Source: Paenibacillus cymbidii
GTDB lineage: Bacteria; Bacillota; Bacilli; Paenibacillales; NBRC-103111
DNA length: 64,000 bases
NCBI RefSeq assembly: GCF_004764705.1
Contig: NZ_SHLX01000011.1
Location: 62,001-126,000 of the forward strand
Direction of reading: 5' to 3'
Within the stretch, counting starts at the first letter, position 1. Each line of letters starts with the position of its first letter. The position numbers and the translations under genes were made by a program. The notes beneath the pieces were generated by a model. The model searched no databases. It saw nothing but the letters and a program-made list of their open reading frames with translations, and was not told where the DNA came from. Positions 50,960 to 60,801 of this stretch are shown one piece after another.

Positions 50960-53107
50960 ATGAAAAAGAAGCTGCTGGCAAACGTGCTCGTGCTGTCGAT
51001 CGCCTGCGGATCCACGGCGGGCGCTGCGCCCGTCACGGAAACGGTGAATTACAGCGGGTTTACCGGCTTTACATCGGTGACGTACACGAGTGAATTTTTG
51101 GGGTATCAAGCGGCGATGAACCGCGATTTCACCAACTACGGCTTCGATTTCGATTCCGCCAACGAAAAGGACGACGTCATGCCGATCGTTTGGAGTACCG
51201 CCGACATGCGATTCCGTCTGGCGGACGTAGACGGCGACGGCTTGGACGACGCGCTGTATTACAATGTGTCCAGCGGCAGCTTGAAATGGTTTCGTAGCGT
51301 AGGCGATGGCACGTTCGGAAGCGTGAATAACGTAACATGGAACGACGGCAAAAACAGCGGCTTCCTCGCAGCCGACTTTAACGGCGATGGGTACGCCGAT
51401 TTGGGCGCCTTGAAGGTTGCCGGGTCCAGCGCCACGATTACGATCGCTTACGGCAACGGAGCAGGCGCGTTCAGCGGAACGACGGTTGCCACGGGTGTGG
51501 CGATTACCGGCGGGCAGCTTGAGGCCGCTGATGTGGACGGCGACAAGCACGCCGACATCATTGTTTATACAGGGTCAACCGGAGCTATCGACGTCTGGTT
51601 CGGTGACGGCGCAGGCGGCTTCCCGGCCACCCACAATTCGACCTGGTCCAACACCACAAACCCCGGCACGTTGGTAGTCGGCGATCTGAACCAGGATCGG
51701 CGAGCCGATATCGGGCTGTATGATAGCGACGCGAATATGTCAGGATTTGCGTTCCGGATGGGAACAGGCGATGGAGAATTCGGTCCGCTTCCGGGTGGCG
51801 AACCCCTCGCACAATACAACATGCAAGCGACGTACAACTGGGCCAATACGGTGAACCCGATCATTCCCCGAATCGGCCAAATAAACGCCGACGGAGCGGC
51901 GGACCTTGTCAAGTTCGTTACCAATAATTTACATTTTCGCACCCGATTTGCCTTCAACAAGCACATCGTAGCGAACGACCTGGATGCCTACGATTATTCG
52001 GTCCATCTGATCAAGGATGGCTCGGTCTACAAGATGTGGACCGGCGGCCGGTGGAGAACAGTGAAACAGAATGGCGACGAGTGGGTCGCCACTGATGCGG
52101 CCAATGCTGACCGTGCGAATCGTGCGTTCGATGGCGACCATATCCTGTACTCCAGTTCATCCGACGGACGGAATTGGTTCCGGCAAGTGAATCGACCGGT
52201 CTTCTACAACGGTATGGAAACCGGCTTCACCGGCTGGTGGACGGACAATACGCTGGAGCCCGAGGTCATCAAGGTCGACGGAACTTACTACATGTTCTGG
52301 CAATCGGAAATATTCGAAGGCCAGCAAGTAGATACGGGAGAAACGGTTCCGACGAATCCAAATCGTCTGACTCCGAACCATGCCGACCGCATCGGGCTGT
52401 CCACTTCCCAAGACGGCACTCACTGGACAAGAGCAAATCTCGACCCGAACAATCCCAATTACGACCCTCTCAATCCAACTGCTATCGACCGCGGCGTCGT
52501 CATTAATTTGCCGGCTGCGACCCGGGAGGCGCTGAAGCTGACGCACGAAGAAGTCGTGTATGTGCCGGACGATCCCGACGGCAAAGTGTGGTGGTTGTAT
52601 GTGGCGACCATTTTGAATGGAGCGGAAAGCGGCCCACACGTGCGATTGCGCTCAAACAATCCATATACGTTCGATTGGAACGATAGGGAAGCTACGACGG
52701 GCATGGTCGATTTGGGCAACCAGATCGGCTACGCGGACGAGGCGCCGGGAGGCCGGGTATTTTTCCGCATCAGCTTCAGCAGAGTGCCGGGTCCTACGAA
52801 ACCGTATGACACTTATCCTTCGATGCAAGTGTCGCGGGACGGCTTGAACTGGTCGATGCCTGGCTTTGTTGAAGGCGGGTTTTCCGCGCATCCGATTCTG
52901 GCGGGCAGCGACGGGCCGACCTCGAACAAAAACACGTATTTCCTCGGTATGTCGACGATCGACGGCACGGGGCGGCTGGAGTACGACAGCGCAACCGGTA
53001 CTTACCATGCCTTTTATGCCGCCGCAACCTCGTACGGCACGCAGCCGACCACCGGCATCGTGAAGGCGGAGATCGGATTGGGCGAGCTGAGCTTTACGAT
53101 CCAGTAA
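50960..53107 (+). CDS. Exported FG-GAP/VCBS and five-bladed-propeller protein
   Basis: A 715-residue exported protein. A signal peptide (to ~AGAAP) precedes FG-GAP/VCBS repeats with Ca-binding motifs: ADVDGDGLDD, ADFNGDGYAD, ADVDGDKHAD, GDLNQDRRAD and GQINADGAAD (~75-330). From ~340 a GH43/GH32-like propeller follows (SVYKMWTGGRW, EPEVIKVDGTYYMFW, EVVYVPDDPDGKVWWLY). ATG 50960 suits the AAGGGG spacing better than ATG 50954. Context suggests it binds or cleaves the polysaccharide before uptake. The order (seven-bladed binding propeller plus catalytic propeller) is unusual. No sorting signal is visible, so it is secreted. Confidence 0.75.
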   Translation: MKKKLLANVLVLSIACGSTAGAAPVTETVNYSGFTGFTSVTYTSEFLGYQAAMNRDFTNYGFDFDSANEKDDVMPIVWSTADMRFRLADVDGDGLDDALYYNVSSGSLKWFRSVGDGTFGSVNNVTWNDGKNSGFLAADFNGDGYADLGALKVAGSSATITIAYGNGAGAFSGTTVATGVAITGGQLEAADVDGDKHADIIVYTGSTGAIDVWFGDGAGGFPATHNSTWSNTTNPGTLVVGDLNQDRRADIGLYDSDANMSGFAFRMGTGDGEFGPLPGGEPLAQYNMQATYNWANTVNPIIPRIGQINADGAADLVKFVTNNLHFRTRFAFNKHIVANDLDAYDYSVHLIKDGSVYKMWTGGRWRTVKQNGDEWVATDAANADRANRAFDGDHILYSSSSDGRNWFRQVNRPVFYNGMETGFTGWWTDNTLEPEVIKVDGTYYMFWQSEIFEGQQVDTGETVPTNPNRLTPNHADRIGLSTSQDGTHWTRANLDPNNPNYDPLNPTAIDRGVVINLPAATREALKLTHEEVVYVPDDPDGKVWWLYVATILNGAESGPHVRLRSNNPYTFDWNDREATTGMVDLGNQIGYADEAPGGRVFFRISFSRVPGPTKPYDTYPSMQVSRDGLNWSMPGFVEGGFSAHPILAGSDGPTSNKNTYFLGMSTIDGTGRLEYDSATGTYHAFYAAATSYGTQPTTGIVKAEIGLGELSFTIQ

Positions 53108-53137
53108 GCCAGGAATCGACGACGACGGAGGAGCAAG

Positions 53138-54520
53138 ATGGAGAAGACGAATGTGCTGCTTATCGTGTCGGATCAGCTTCGGTATGATTGCATCGGGGCA
53201 AGCCGCAAATACCCCGTCCGCACCCCGAATCTGGATCGGCTGGCCGGCGAGGGAATATGGTTCGCCAACGCCTACACGCACATTCCCTTATGCTGTCCGG
53301 CACGGCAAAGCTTATTGAACGGCAGGCGACCCGAAACATTCGGGTCGCTCTGGAATTATGATCTTGGCCCGCCGATTCCCCCCCTGGACCCTGACACGTA
53401 CGCATGGCCCAAGGAGCTGCAGCGGGCCGGATATGAGACGGCCTATCTCGGCAAGTGGCATGTACACCCCGAATACGATCCGACCAGCTATGGCTATGAC
53501 GAGTACGTTTCCTTGCAGGATTACAAGGCGTACCGTGACGATCGATACGGGGTCACGGAGTATCGCCATGGCTTCTTCGGCGACACCGACCCGGTACCGA
53601 TCGAGGATTCCCGCACCCACTGGATGGCTCGGCGGACCATCGGCTTGCTGGAGCGGTACGGGCGGAATCGTTCCGTGCCATGGCACGTCCGGCTCGATTT
53701 CGACGAGCCGCATCTGCCATGCCGACCGAGCGAACCGTTCGCTTCCCGGTATGATCCGGCCGCCGTACCGCCTTGGGACAATTTCGCCGATTCGTTCGCG
53801 AACAAGCCGTATATTCAGCGGCAGCAGCTGCTCAATTGGGGCGTCGAGCGCTACGAATGGTCCGATTGGGCACCGACCGTCGCCCGTTATTACGCGTTGA
53901 TCAGCCAAATGGACGACGCGATCGGGACGATCCTCGATTATTTGGATCGTTCGGGTATGGGCGCGAACACGCTCGTTATCGTGACCGCCGATCATGGCGA
54001 CATGTGCGGCGCCCATCGCATGATGGATAAACATTGTGTCATGTACGAGGACGTTGTCCACGTTCCCTTGATCATTCGCGGCAAGGGCGTCGCTCCCGGA
54101 CAAGTGCGGGAGGAGCCGGTGTACAACCTGCTCGATTTGCCGCCGACGCTTGCGGAACGGCTTGGATTCGCCCCCGGCGACTTCCAGGGCCGCTCGCTTG
54201 TGCCGCTGTTTCAGGGCCCGGCCCTGGAATGGCGCGAGGAAATTGTCTCGACTTATAACGGCCAGCAGTTCGGTCTGTTCCTGCAGCGGATGATTGCGAA
54301 AGGGCGCTGGAAGCTGGTGTGGAACCCGACGGATGTGGATGAGCTCTATGACTTGCAGCAAGATCCCGCGGAACTGAACAACCGCATCGGCGATGCGGCG
54401 GTGCAAGACGTCGTTGCCGCACTTCGCAGCCGTCTGTACGAGATTTTGCTGCAAGAAGGCGACAGGGTGGTGGCGAATCCCTGGATGAAGCGGCAGCTGC
54501 TGGGCGGTCACAAATTGTAG
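53138..54520 (+). CDS. Sulfatase (formylglycine type)
   Basis: A 460-residue alkaline-phosphatase-superfamily sulfatase. NVLLIVSDQLRYDCIG supplies metal ligands; LCCPARQSLLNGR has the C-x-P-x-R motif with Cys52 to be changed to formylglycine; LGKWHVHPEY and TADHGDMCGAHRMMDKH complete the site. There is no signal peptide, so it acts on imported fragments. Maturation needs FGE or an anaerobic maturase, which is not in the window. ATG 53138 follows GGAGGAG. Its presence in a rhamnosidase operon suggests that the sugar substrate is sulfated; phosphonate or phosphate esters are an alternative for this superfamily. Confidence 0.85.
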   Translation: MEKTNVLLIVSDQLRYDCIGASRKYPVRTPNLDRLAGEGIWFANAYTHIPLCCPARQSLLNGRRPETFGSLWNYDLGPPIPPLDPDTYAWPKELQRAGYETAYLGKWHVHPEYDPTSYGYDEYVSLQDYKAYRDDRYGVTEYRHGFFGDTDPVPIEDSRTHWMARRTIGLLERYGRNRSVPWHVRLDFDEPHLPCRPSEPFASRYDPAAVPPWDNFADSFANKPYIQRQQLLNWGVERYEWSDWAPTVARYYALISQMDDAIGTILDYLDRSGMGANTLVIVTADHGDMCGAHRMMDKHCVMYEDVVHVPLIIRGKGVAPGQVREEPVYNLLDLPPTLAERLGFAPGDFQGRSLVPLFQGPALEWREEIVSTYNGQQFGLFLQRMIAKGRWKLVWNPTDVDELYDLQQDPAELNNRIGDAAVQDVVAALRSRLYEILLQEGDRVVANPWMKRQLLGGHKL

Positions 54521-54594
54521 AAGCCCGGGTGCGGCTGCCGATCGGATGGCAGCCGGCCATCGCGCAGCGTAGAGAGAACAAGGAGGGCAAGCGG

Positions 54595-57500
54595 ATGCAA
54601 CCATCGCTGTACGAACGATTCTTGAAACCGGCGAACGCGTTTCGCGGCAAACCGTTATGGTCGTGGAACGGCAAGCTCGATCGGGAGCGTTTGCTGGAGC
54701 AAATCCGCGCTTTCCGGGAGATGGGGTTTGGCGGCTTTTACATGCATTCCCGGGTCGGGCTGCAAACCGAGTATTTGGGCGAAGAATGGATGGAACTGAC
54801 CCGCGCCTGCGCGGAAGAAGCGCAGCGGCTCGGCATGGAGGCGTGGCTGTACGACGAGGATCGATGGCCGAGCGGGACGGCGGGCGGCATGGCGACCCGG
54901 GAGCCGCAATATCGGTTGAAGTTTATTCGGGCCGATCTGGAGGCAACGGACGCCTTTTGCTGGACGGAGCAAACGGTGGCGGCCTTTTATTGCCGGCTGG
55001 ACGGCGTGAACGTATACGACTGCGTGCAATTGCATCGCGATTCCACGCCCCTGCTGCCGCCTTCCGAGGGAGGTGTCGCGCTTGCCTTTCGAACGACCGA
55101 AATGGCTTCTACCTCCTTCTACAACGGCTCCACGTATTTGGACACCCTCAACCTTGAGGCAACGGAGCATTTTCTGGCCTTGACGCACGAGAAGTACAGC
55201 CAGTCCTGCGGGGATTTGTTCGGGGGGAGCATTCAGGGGATTTTTACGGATGAACCGCACAGAGGATCGTTGCTCGACGGATTCGGCATTGCGAATCCGG
55301 ACAAGGAGAGGCATGTGCCGTGGACCTACGATCTGTTCGAGCGGTTTCAAGAGGCGTTCGGATACGACTTGCTTCCCCGTTTGCCGGAGCTTTTTTTTCG
55401 CCTGAACGGCCAGGTCGTTTCGCAGGTGAAATGGCATTATGTCGAATTGCTGCAGCGGATGTTTCTCGAAAATTTCGCCGAGCCTGTGCAGAGGTGGTGC
55501 AAGCGGCACGGTCTTCGTTTGACCGGGCACGTGCTGCATGAGGATTCGCTGACTGCCCAGACGGCGATGTCCGGTTCGGTCATGCGTTACTACGAGTATA
55601 TGGAGGAACCTGGCATTGACGTGCTGACGGAAGGGAACCGTTGCTACTGGATTGCCAAGCAGCTCGCTTCCGTCGCCCGGCAGTTGAATAAACGATGGCT
55701 GTTCTCCGAGCTTTACGGAGCGACCGGCTGGCAGCTGTCGTTCGAAGGACACAAGGCGGTAGGAAATTGGCAGGCGTTGTTCGGGATCAACGCCCGCAGC
55801 CACCATCTTGCCTGGTACACCATGGAGGGAGAGTCGAAGCGCGATTTTCCCGGCACCATCGGACCGCAATCCGCCTGGTGGCGGGAATACGAATCGGTTG
55901 AAACGTATTTCTCGCGCATCGGGGCGGCGATGTCGGAAGGAACGCCGGTTTGTGACGTATTGGCGCTGAACCCGGTGGAGAGTGTATGGTCCCAGGTATA
56001 CTGCGGATGGTCCTCCATGCTCGCGACAGCTTCTCCCGAAGTGATCGCGATCGAACGAAGCTACCAGGAGCTGTTTCATTGGCTGACGGGAAGCCAAATC
56101 GACTTCGATTACGGGGATGAGCATCTGCTGGCAAAGTACGGCTCCGTCGAGGCCGATGCATCGGGCGTTCCCGTGCTTCGGGTCGGGGCGGCGTCGTACC
56201 GCGTCGTGATCGTGGCCGGCATGTTGACGATCCGCTTGTCGACCTTGCGGCTGCTTCACGCTTTCCTGGACGCGGGGGGCCAAGTTGTCGTCGCCGGTTC
56301 AATGCCGGCATATGTGGATGCATTGCCCTCGGAGGACGCTGTTCGGCTCCTGGATCGAGCGATGCCTATGGAATGGCGCGAAGCTTCCGTCGCCCAGGCC
56401 TGCGCATCATCCTTGCGCATCCGTGCGCAAGCGCACGCGGCGGCAACGGACGAACCGGTCCGCGATTTATTGTGTCACATTCGCCAGGTTGAAGATGGCC
56501 ATATCGTGATGTTTCTGAACGTAGACCGCGACCGCTGGCAGCATAACGTGCGGCTGCGGGTGAACCTGCGCGGCGCAGTGGAGCAGTGGGATGCGCTAAC
56601 CGGGCAACGATCGCGCATCGCGGCTGATGCAACAGCGGACGGAATGGAAATGGTGACGGACTTTCCTCCGTCGGGAGAACGGCTGTATTACATTCGCGAG
56701 CAAGCTGACGAAGCGGTGCCTCTCCAGCCGATCGGCAAAGAAGCGATGGCGGGGCAATGGAACGGACCGTTCTCGTACCGGCTCAGCGAACCGAATGTAT
56801 GCGTGCTGGATCGGGCAACTTATCGGATCGACGACGGAGAGTGGCAGGCGGAGAGCGAATTGCTTCGCGTGGACCGGGCTTTGCGCGATCATTACCGGGT
56901 GGAGCGGCGCAACAACAAAATGGTGCAGCCGTGGTACGCCCGCACGCACGGCCTGTGGCCGGACCAACCGCTTGGCCGCATCGCGCTGCAATTCCGGTTC
57001 CTGATCGAACCGGGCGAGGGCCTCCTGGACGACAACGGAGCATGGTGGCATCTGGCCATGGAGCATCCGGCAAACGTCAAGGTTTTCGTCAATGATGAAT
57101 TGCTGTCGCGCCATCCGGCGGAGGCCACATGGGTAGATCCTTGCTTTGAGCTGCTGCCTGTGCCTCTTTCCATGCTGCGCGAAGGAGACAACCGGATCGT
57201 GCTGGAGACGACGTTCCATGAGCGCACGGACTTGGAGGCCGTTTATTTGCTTGGCGATTTCGGTGTTATGACCGAAGGTGCGGAGAAACGCATCACTTCG
57301 CTGCCGGGGAGGCTGGCGATCGGCGACTTGACGCGTCAGGGGCTGCCTTTTTATGGCGGGATGATCGCTTATCACCTGGAGACGGCCGGGCGGCAGGCTA
57401 CGGACGGCGACATCTCGCCAGACGATGTTCACCTGCTCCGGCTTCCGGCAATCGATGGCGCATGCGCCAAGGTCGTATCGGCGAATGGCCCGGCGCGGAC

Positions 57501-57786
57501 GATGCCATGGACGCCTTACGAGGCGGACATCACGGAAGAGGTGCGTGCGGGCAGCGACCTGGAGCTGCAGCTATTTTTGACGCGGCGCAACACGTTCGGC
57601 CCGCTGCACATGGTACCGGCCCGCAGCAATGCGTATTCGCCCGAGCATTTCCATACGTCGGGAGAGCGGTATACCGACGGCTATTCGTTATGGCCTGCCG
57701 GCATTCCCGCGCCTCCGCAGCATTTCGTTCGGCGTCATATTCCGGCGGGAACGATTTCCGACCGGGGAGAGGAGCGTAGCCCATGA
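54595..57786 (+). CDS. Large glycoside hydrolase, GH106-like (alpha-L-rhamnosidase type)
   Basis: A 1063-residue cytoplasmic protein. The N-terminal barrel starts YERFLKPANAFRGKPLWSWNG and AFREMGFGGFYMHSRVGL, then AWLYDEDRWPSGTAGG, patterns I associate with GH106-type hydrolases; a beta-sandwich C-terminus with WWHLAMEHPANVKVFVND follows. I chose ATG 54595 because AAGGAGGG lies 7 nt upstream. The stop overlaps the next start (ATGA). No signal peptide, so it hydrolyses imported oligosaccharides, perhaps at rhamnosyl linkages. Catalytic Glu residues are not assigned. Confidence 0.75.
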   Translation: MQPSLYERFLKPANAFRGKPLWSWNGKLDRERLLEQIRAFREMGFGGFYMHSRVGLQTEYLGEEWMELTRACAEEAQRLGMEAWLYDEDRWPSGTAGGMATREPQYRLKFIRADLEATDAFCWTEQTVAAFYCRLDGVNVYDCVQLHRDSTPLLPPSEGGVALAFRTTEMASTSFYNGSTYLDTLNLEATEHFLALTHEKYSQSCGDLFGGSIQGIFTDEPHRGSLLDGFGIANPDKERHVPWTYDLFERFQEAFGYDLLPRLPELFFRLNGQVVSQVKWHYVELLQRMFLENFAEPVQRWCKRHGLRLTGHVLHEDSLTAQTAMSGSVMRYYEYMEEPGIDVLTEGNRCYWIAKQLASVARQLNKRWLFSELYGATGWQLSFEGHKAVGNWQALFGINARSHHLAWYTMEGESKRDFPGTIGPQSAWWREYESVETYFSRIGAAMSEGTPVCDVLALNPVESVWSQVYCGWSSMLATASPEVIAIERSYQELFHWLTGSQIDFDYGDEHLLAKYGSVEADASGVPVLRVGAASYRVVIVAGMLTIRLSTLRLLHAFLDAGGQVVVAGSMPAYVDALPSEDAVRLLDRAMPMEWREASVAQACASSLRIRAQAHAAATDEPVRDLLCHIRQVEDGHIVMFLNVDRDRWQHNVRLRVNLRGAVEQWDALTGQRSRIAADATADGMEMVTDFPPSGERLYYIREQADEAVPLQPIGKEAMAGQWNGPFSYRLSEPNVCVLDRATYRIDDGEWQAESELLRVDRALRDHYRVERRNNKMVQPWYARTHGLWPDQPLGRIALQFRFLIEPGEGLLDDNGAWWHLAMEHPANVKVFVNDELLSRHPAEATWVDPCFELLPVPLSMLREGDNRIVLETTFHERTDLEAVYLLGDFGVMTEGAEKRITSLPGRLAIGDLTRQGLPFYGGMIAYHLETAGRQATDGDISPDDVHLLRLPAIDGACAKVVSANGPARTMPWTPYEADITEEVRAGSDLELQLFLTRRNTFGPLHMVPARSNAYSPEHFHTSGERYTDGYSLWPAGIPAPPQHFVRRHIPAGTISDRGEERSP

Positions 57787-60176
57787 TCCATGTACCGGCA
57801 TTTTGGCACCCGCGCCCGTCGCGCGAGCAAAACGTATACATCGCGTTCCAGGCCAATCTGCGTCTTTCCGCGTCGCAGCAAATAGCGGTTCATCTGTTCG
57901 GATGCGACACGTACCGGTTGTATTGCGATGGGGAGGAAGCTGGCGAGGGTCCCGCGCGATTCGCCGAAGCAAGGCCGGAGTACGATGTTTTTTCGCTGGC
58001 GCTTCCGGCGGGCGAACACACGCTGACGATCGTCGTTCACTATTACGGCGTTGCGACGCGGATGAGCGCCAACCAGCTGCCGCCGTTTGTTCAGGTCGAG
58101 GTGCTGGACGCAAGCGGCCCGCTTTCACTGATATGGCGGTGTCAGGAACTTGCGGCTTTCCGGCCGATGGGACGCAGAGTCAACGGGCAGCTTGGTTGGG
58201 CCGAACTGTGCGATACCCGCTTGCTGCCGGACTGGAGCTTCGACGAGGCAGGGGCTGCATCGTCGGTGCAGGCCGATTGGCATTCTATTGCGGTCGTCCA
58301 GCCATGGGAAGGCAGACGACAGCCGGTTTACGGTCGCAACCCGCTTGCCGCATGCCGGAATGATGTCGTTCATTCGGCCATGATCGGCAGCGGCGTGTAT
58401 ACGGACCGGTTCGGCTACGAGATGGACGATCCGCCGGTCCGGTTCCTGCTCAGAGACTTTCAGACGGCGACGACTGCAGACGGCGTCTGGTATCGTTTCG
58501 ATTTTGGCAAGGTGGGATTGTATCGACCTGCTCTCGATCTGGAGCTTCCGGAAGGAACGAAGGTAGAGGCGGGCTACAGCGAATATTTGACGGATGGCCG
58601 CGTCGTGCCGGTTATAACATTTTCCGCCAGTTCTTCCTGTCATCTGGATCGGTGGATTGCCAAGGGCGGCCGGCAAACGTTGTCCACTTTTTCGCCAAGG
58701 GGGTTCCGCTTTCTGGAACTGCATATCGCGGCGCCTCTCAAGACTGTCGCCGTTCATGAAGTTGCGGCCCGGCAAAGAACCTATTTCGGTTCCCCGATCG
58801 GGTGCTTCACAAGCAGCGATCCGCTGCTGGACCGGATCTGGCGTGCAGGCGTGGAGACGCTGCAAGCGTGCAGCGAGGATGCGCTGACCGATACGCCGAC
58901 GCGCGAACGGGGGCAATGGTTGGGTGACGCTGTCGCGGTCGGCATGGAGACGCTTGGCGTGGCGTACGGCGATTTGAGTTTGATTCGCAGAAGTTTGGAG
59001 CAAGCCGCGCTCAGCAGGCGCGATGACGGCATGATCATGGGCTGCTACCCCGGACAGATTATTCCGGTTTCGTCGTATGCCATGTTATGGGTAACGGGGT
59101 GCATGCGGTACTTCCGCCTCACCGGCGACAAGGCCTTCATCCGGTCGCACTTTCAAGCGGCCAACGATGTCGTCGACTTCTACTTGTCCTGTTTATCCGA
59201 AGTCGGCATTGCCCGGTTCCCTTACTGGGATTTCGTCGATTGGGGGCATATCGTTGCGAAGGACGAGGTCAACATTGCGCTTAATGTGCTCGTATGGAAG
59301 GCGCTTGGCGATGCCGCGGATTGGGCGGACGCACTTGGCGAAGCGGCACTCGGCCGGCAACGGTTTGAGCAGCGCGACCATCTGGAGGCGATCATTCGCG
59401 GAAAGCTAATGACAGCCAGGGGATTGCTGCCGACCGCATTGCCGATCGACGGCGTTGGGGCTGGAACGTCTGCCGGGGCCGAGCCGGGTTATCATGCCAA
59501 CGTGCTGGCACTTGCTTTCGGGCTGTTTTGCGGCGAAGAGCGCCAAACGGCTGCGGAATGGATCAAGCAGCACATGCTGAGCTGCTTTCCCAACCGGCCG
59601 GACGCTCCGCGTCTCTCTCATCCTGCCGCCAACCATCCGCAGCTGATCACCCCGTATTTCGGCCACTTTGCGCTGGCTGCTTTGCTGGATGAAGGGGAAG
59701 CCGATTTTGTACTGGACCAGTACCGGACCTGCTGGGGGTGGATGCTGGAGCAAGGAGCGACGACCTTGCTGGAAGTGTTCGACCATCGATGGAGCCATTG
59801 CCATGCTTGGTCGGGTTGCCCGTCCTGGCAGCTGTCGCGTTATTTTCTTGGACTGCATGCTAGATCGGCAGGGGCAGGAGAAAGGGAATGGGAATGGGAA
59901 GGGGAGCCGCCCATGTTCGAGTTCCGTCTGCTTACGGGTTCGTTGACGCATGCGGCAGGGGAAGTGCCCATTGTCGGAACGTCCGACAAGATCAGAATTT
60001 CCTGGCGGCGAACGGAGGATGGCATCCGCTACGAATGCGACAGCGACCGGGAGATTGCGATTCGTTTTCCATCCGATTCGCATTACCGCCTTACGTTGCT
60101 CGAGCCGCAGACTGACGCGGCGTCTTCCAATCCGTTTATGACTCGCGGCTTCCGGTTCAAGGTTCTTTTGAACTAA
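57783..60176 (+). CDS. Alpha-L-rhamnosidase-like glycoside hydrolase (GH78)
   Basis: A 797-residue protein: N-terminal beta-sandwich domains (to ~330), then the (alpha/alpha)6 barrel of bacterial rhamnosidases with SEDALTDTPTRERGQWLGDA near residue 370, PYWDFVDWG and the late WSHCHAWSGCPSWQLSRYFL. The D-TPTRERG-W-GDA segment carries the acidic residues of GH78. A C-terminal beta domain closes the chain. ATG 57783 is coupled to the preceding stop. It has no signal peptide and should work in the cytoplasm with the sulfatase and GH106-like enzyme to strip rhamnose. Confidence 0.88.
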   Translation: MIHVPAFWHPRPSREQNVYIAFQANLRLSASQQIAVHLFGCDTYRLYCDGEEAGEGPARFAEARPEYDVFSLALPAGEHTLTIVVHYYGVATRMSANQLPPFVQVEVLDASGPLSLIWRCQELAAFRPMGRRVNGQLGWAELCDTRLLPDWSFDEAGAASSVQADWHSIAVVQPWEGRRQPVYGRNPLAACRNDVVHSAMIGSGVYTDRFGYEMDDPPVRFLLRDFQTATTADGVWYRFDFGKVGLYRPALDLELPEGTKVEAGYSEYLTDGRVVPVITFSASSSCHLDRWIAKGGRQTLSTFSPRGFRFLELHIAAPLKTVAVHEVAARQRTYFGSPIGCFTSSDPLLDRIWRAGVETLQACSEDALTDTPTRERGQWLGDAVAVGMETLGVAYGDLSLIRRSLEQAALSRRDDGMIMGCYPGQIIPVSSYAMLWVTGCMRYFRLTGDKAFIRSHFQAANDVVDFYLSCLSEVGIARFPYWDFVDWGHIVAKDEVNIALNVLVWKALGDAADWADALGEAALGRQRFEQRDHLEAIIRGKLMTARGLLPTALPIDGVGAGTSAGAEPGYHANVLALAFGLFCGEERQTAAEWIKQHMLSCFPNRPDAPRLSHPAANHPQLITPYFGHFALAALLDEGEADFVLDQYRTCWGWMLEQGATTLLEVFDHRWSHCHAWSGCPSWQLSRYFLGLHARSAGAGEREWEWEGEPPMFEFRLLTGSLTHAAGEVPIVGTSDKIRISWRRTEDGIRYECDSDREIAIRFPSDSHYRLTLLEPQTDAASSNPFMTRGFRFKVLLN

Positions 60177-60195
60177 CTTGATATTTTCTGACGAA

Positions 60196-60232
60196 AAAAC
60201 CACAATGCGTTCCTCATCGCTTTGTGGTTTTA
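60196..60232 (+). terminator. Terminator of the glycosidase operon
   Basis: AAACCACAA-GCG pairs with CGC-TTGTGGTTT, followed by TTAATT, 20 bp after the GH78 stop. Confidence 0.85.
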
Positions 60233-60801
60233 ATTATGGATCAGTACTGCTATGGACTGACCGCATTGCCCGAATTCGCGGTGTCACCACAGTCGTTTAT
60301 GGTGTTTATGGGGGCGATGCAGAGTACAATTTTATATACGGGGAGTGGTGATGTAAAGCAGGTTTTTGATCGAAAGGGCAGTGTGATACCTCCCTCTGGG
60401 AGCTCAAACAATCCGCAGAGCATGAACTGCGGTGAAGCAATTTCCAAGTGTTGTTCCGCTGACAAGCGTTATAAATAAAAAACGGTTTCACAGCCCGTTT
60501 GACCTCATACCTTGTTGATGTCTAGTTTTTCGCTCTTCCCCGGATGCTTCTCGCGATTGAAAAAAATGTGGTTGTATTTTTCAGGTACATTTTTGCCACG
60601 GTAAATCATGGAACGCCTCACTCGGTCTGGCCCCCCCTCATAGTTCAACTCCGTTTTTATGCAAAATGGTATGGCTCAAAGTCTCCTCTGACGACGTTCG
60701 CCTACGAAAGAACGAGGGCAACCGACGCCACACCGACCAAAACGCTGGAGTTCCGCCTTGTCTCGGTTGCCGGAACAATACGGACGCGCTGGAACCATCT
60801 C
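60233..60801. other. Intergenic stretch without a convincing gene
   Basis: Short open frames exist on both strands (e.g. an 84-codon frame at 60224-60478 that starts inside the terminator) but none has an RBS plus recognisable content. At 60700-60807 the plus strand encodes ERTRATDATPTKTLEFRLVS..., whose TLEFRLVSVAGTIR end loosely resembles the C-terminus of DDE transposases; this could be an insertion-sequence relic. I see no terminal inverted repeats. Confidence 0.4.

Noticed and set aside
60224..60478. 84-codon frame after the GH78 gene
   Set aside because: It starts inside the terminator and shows no family features.
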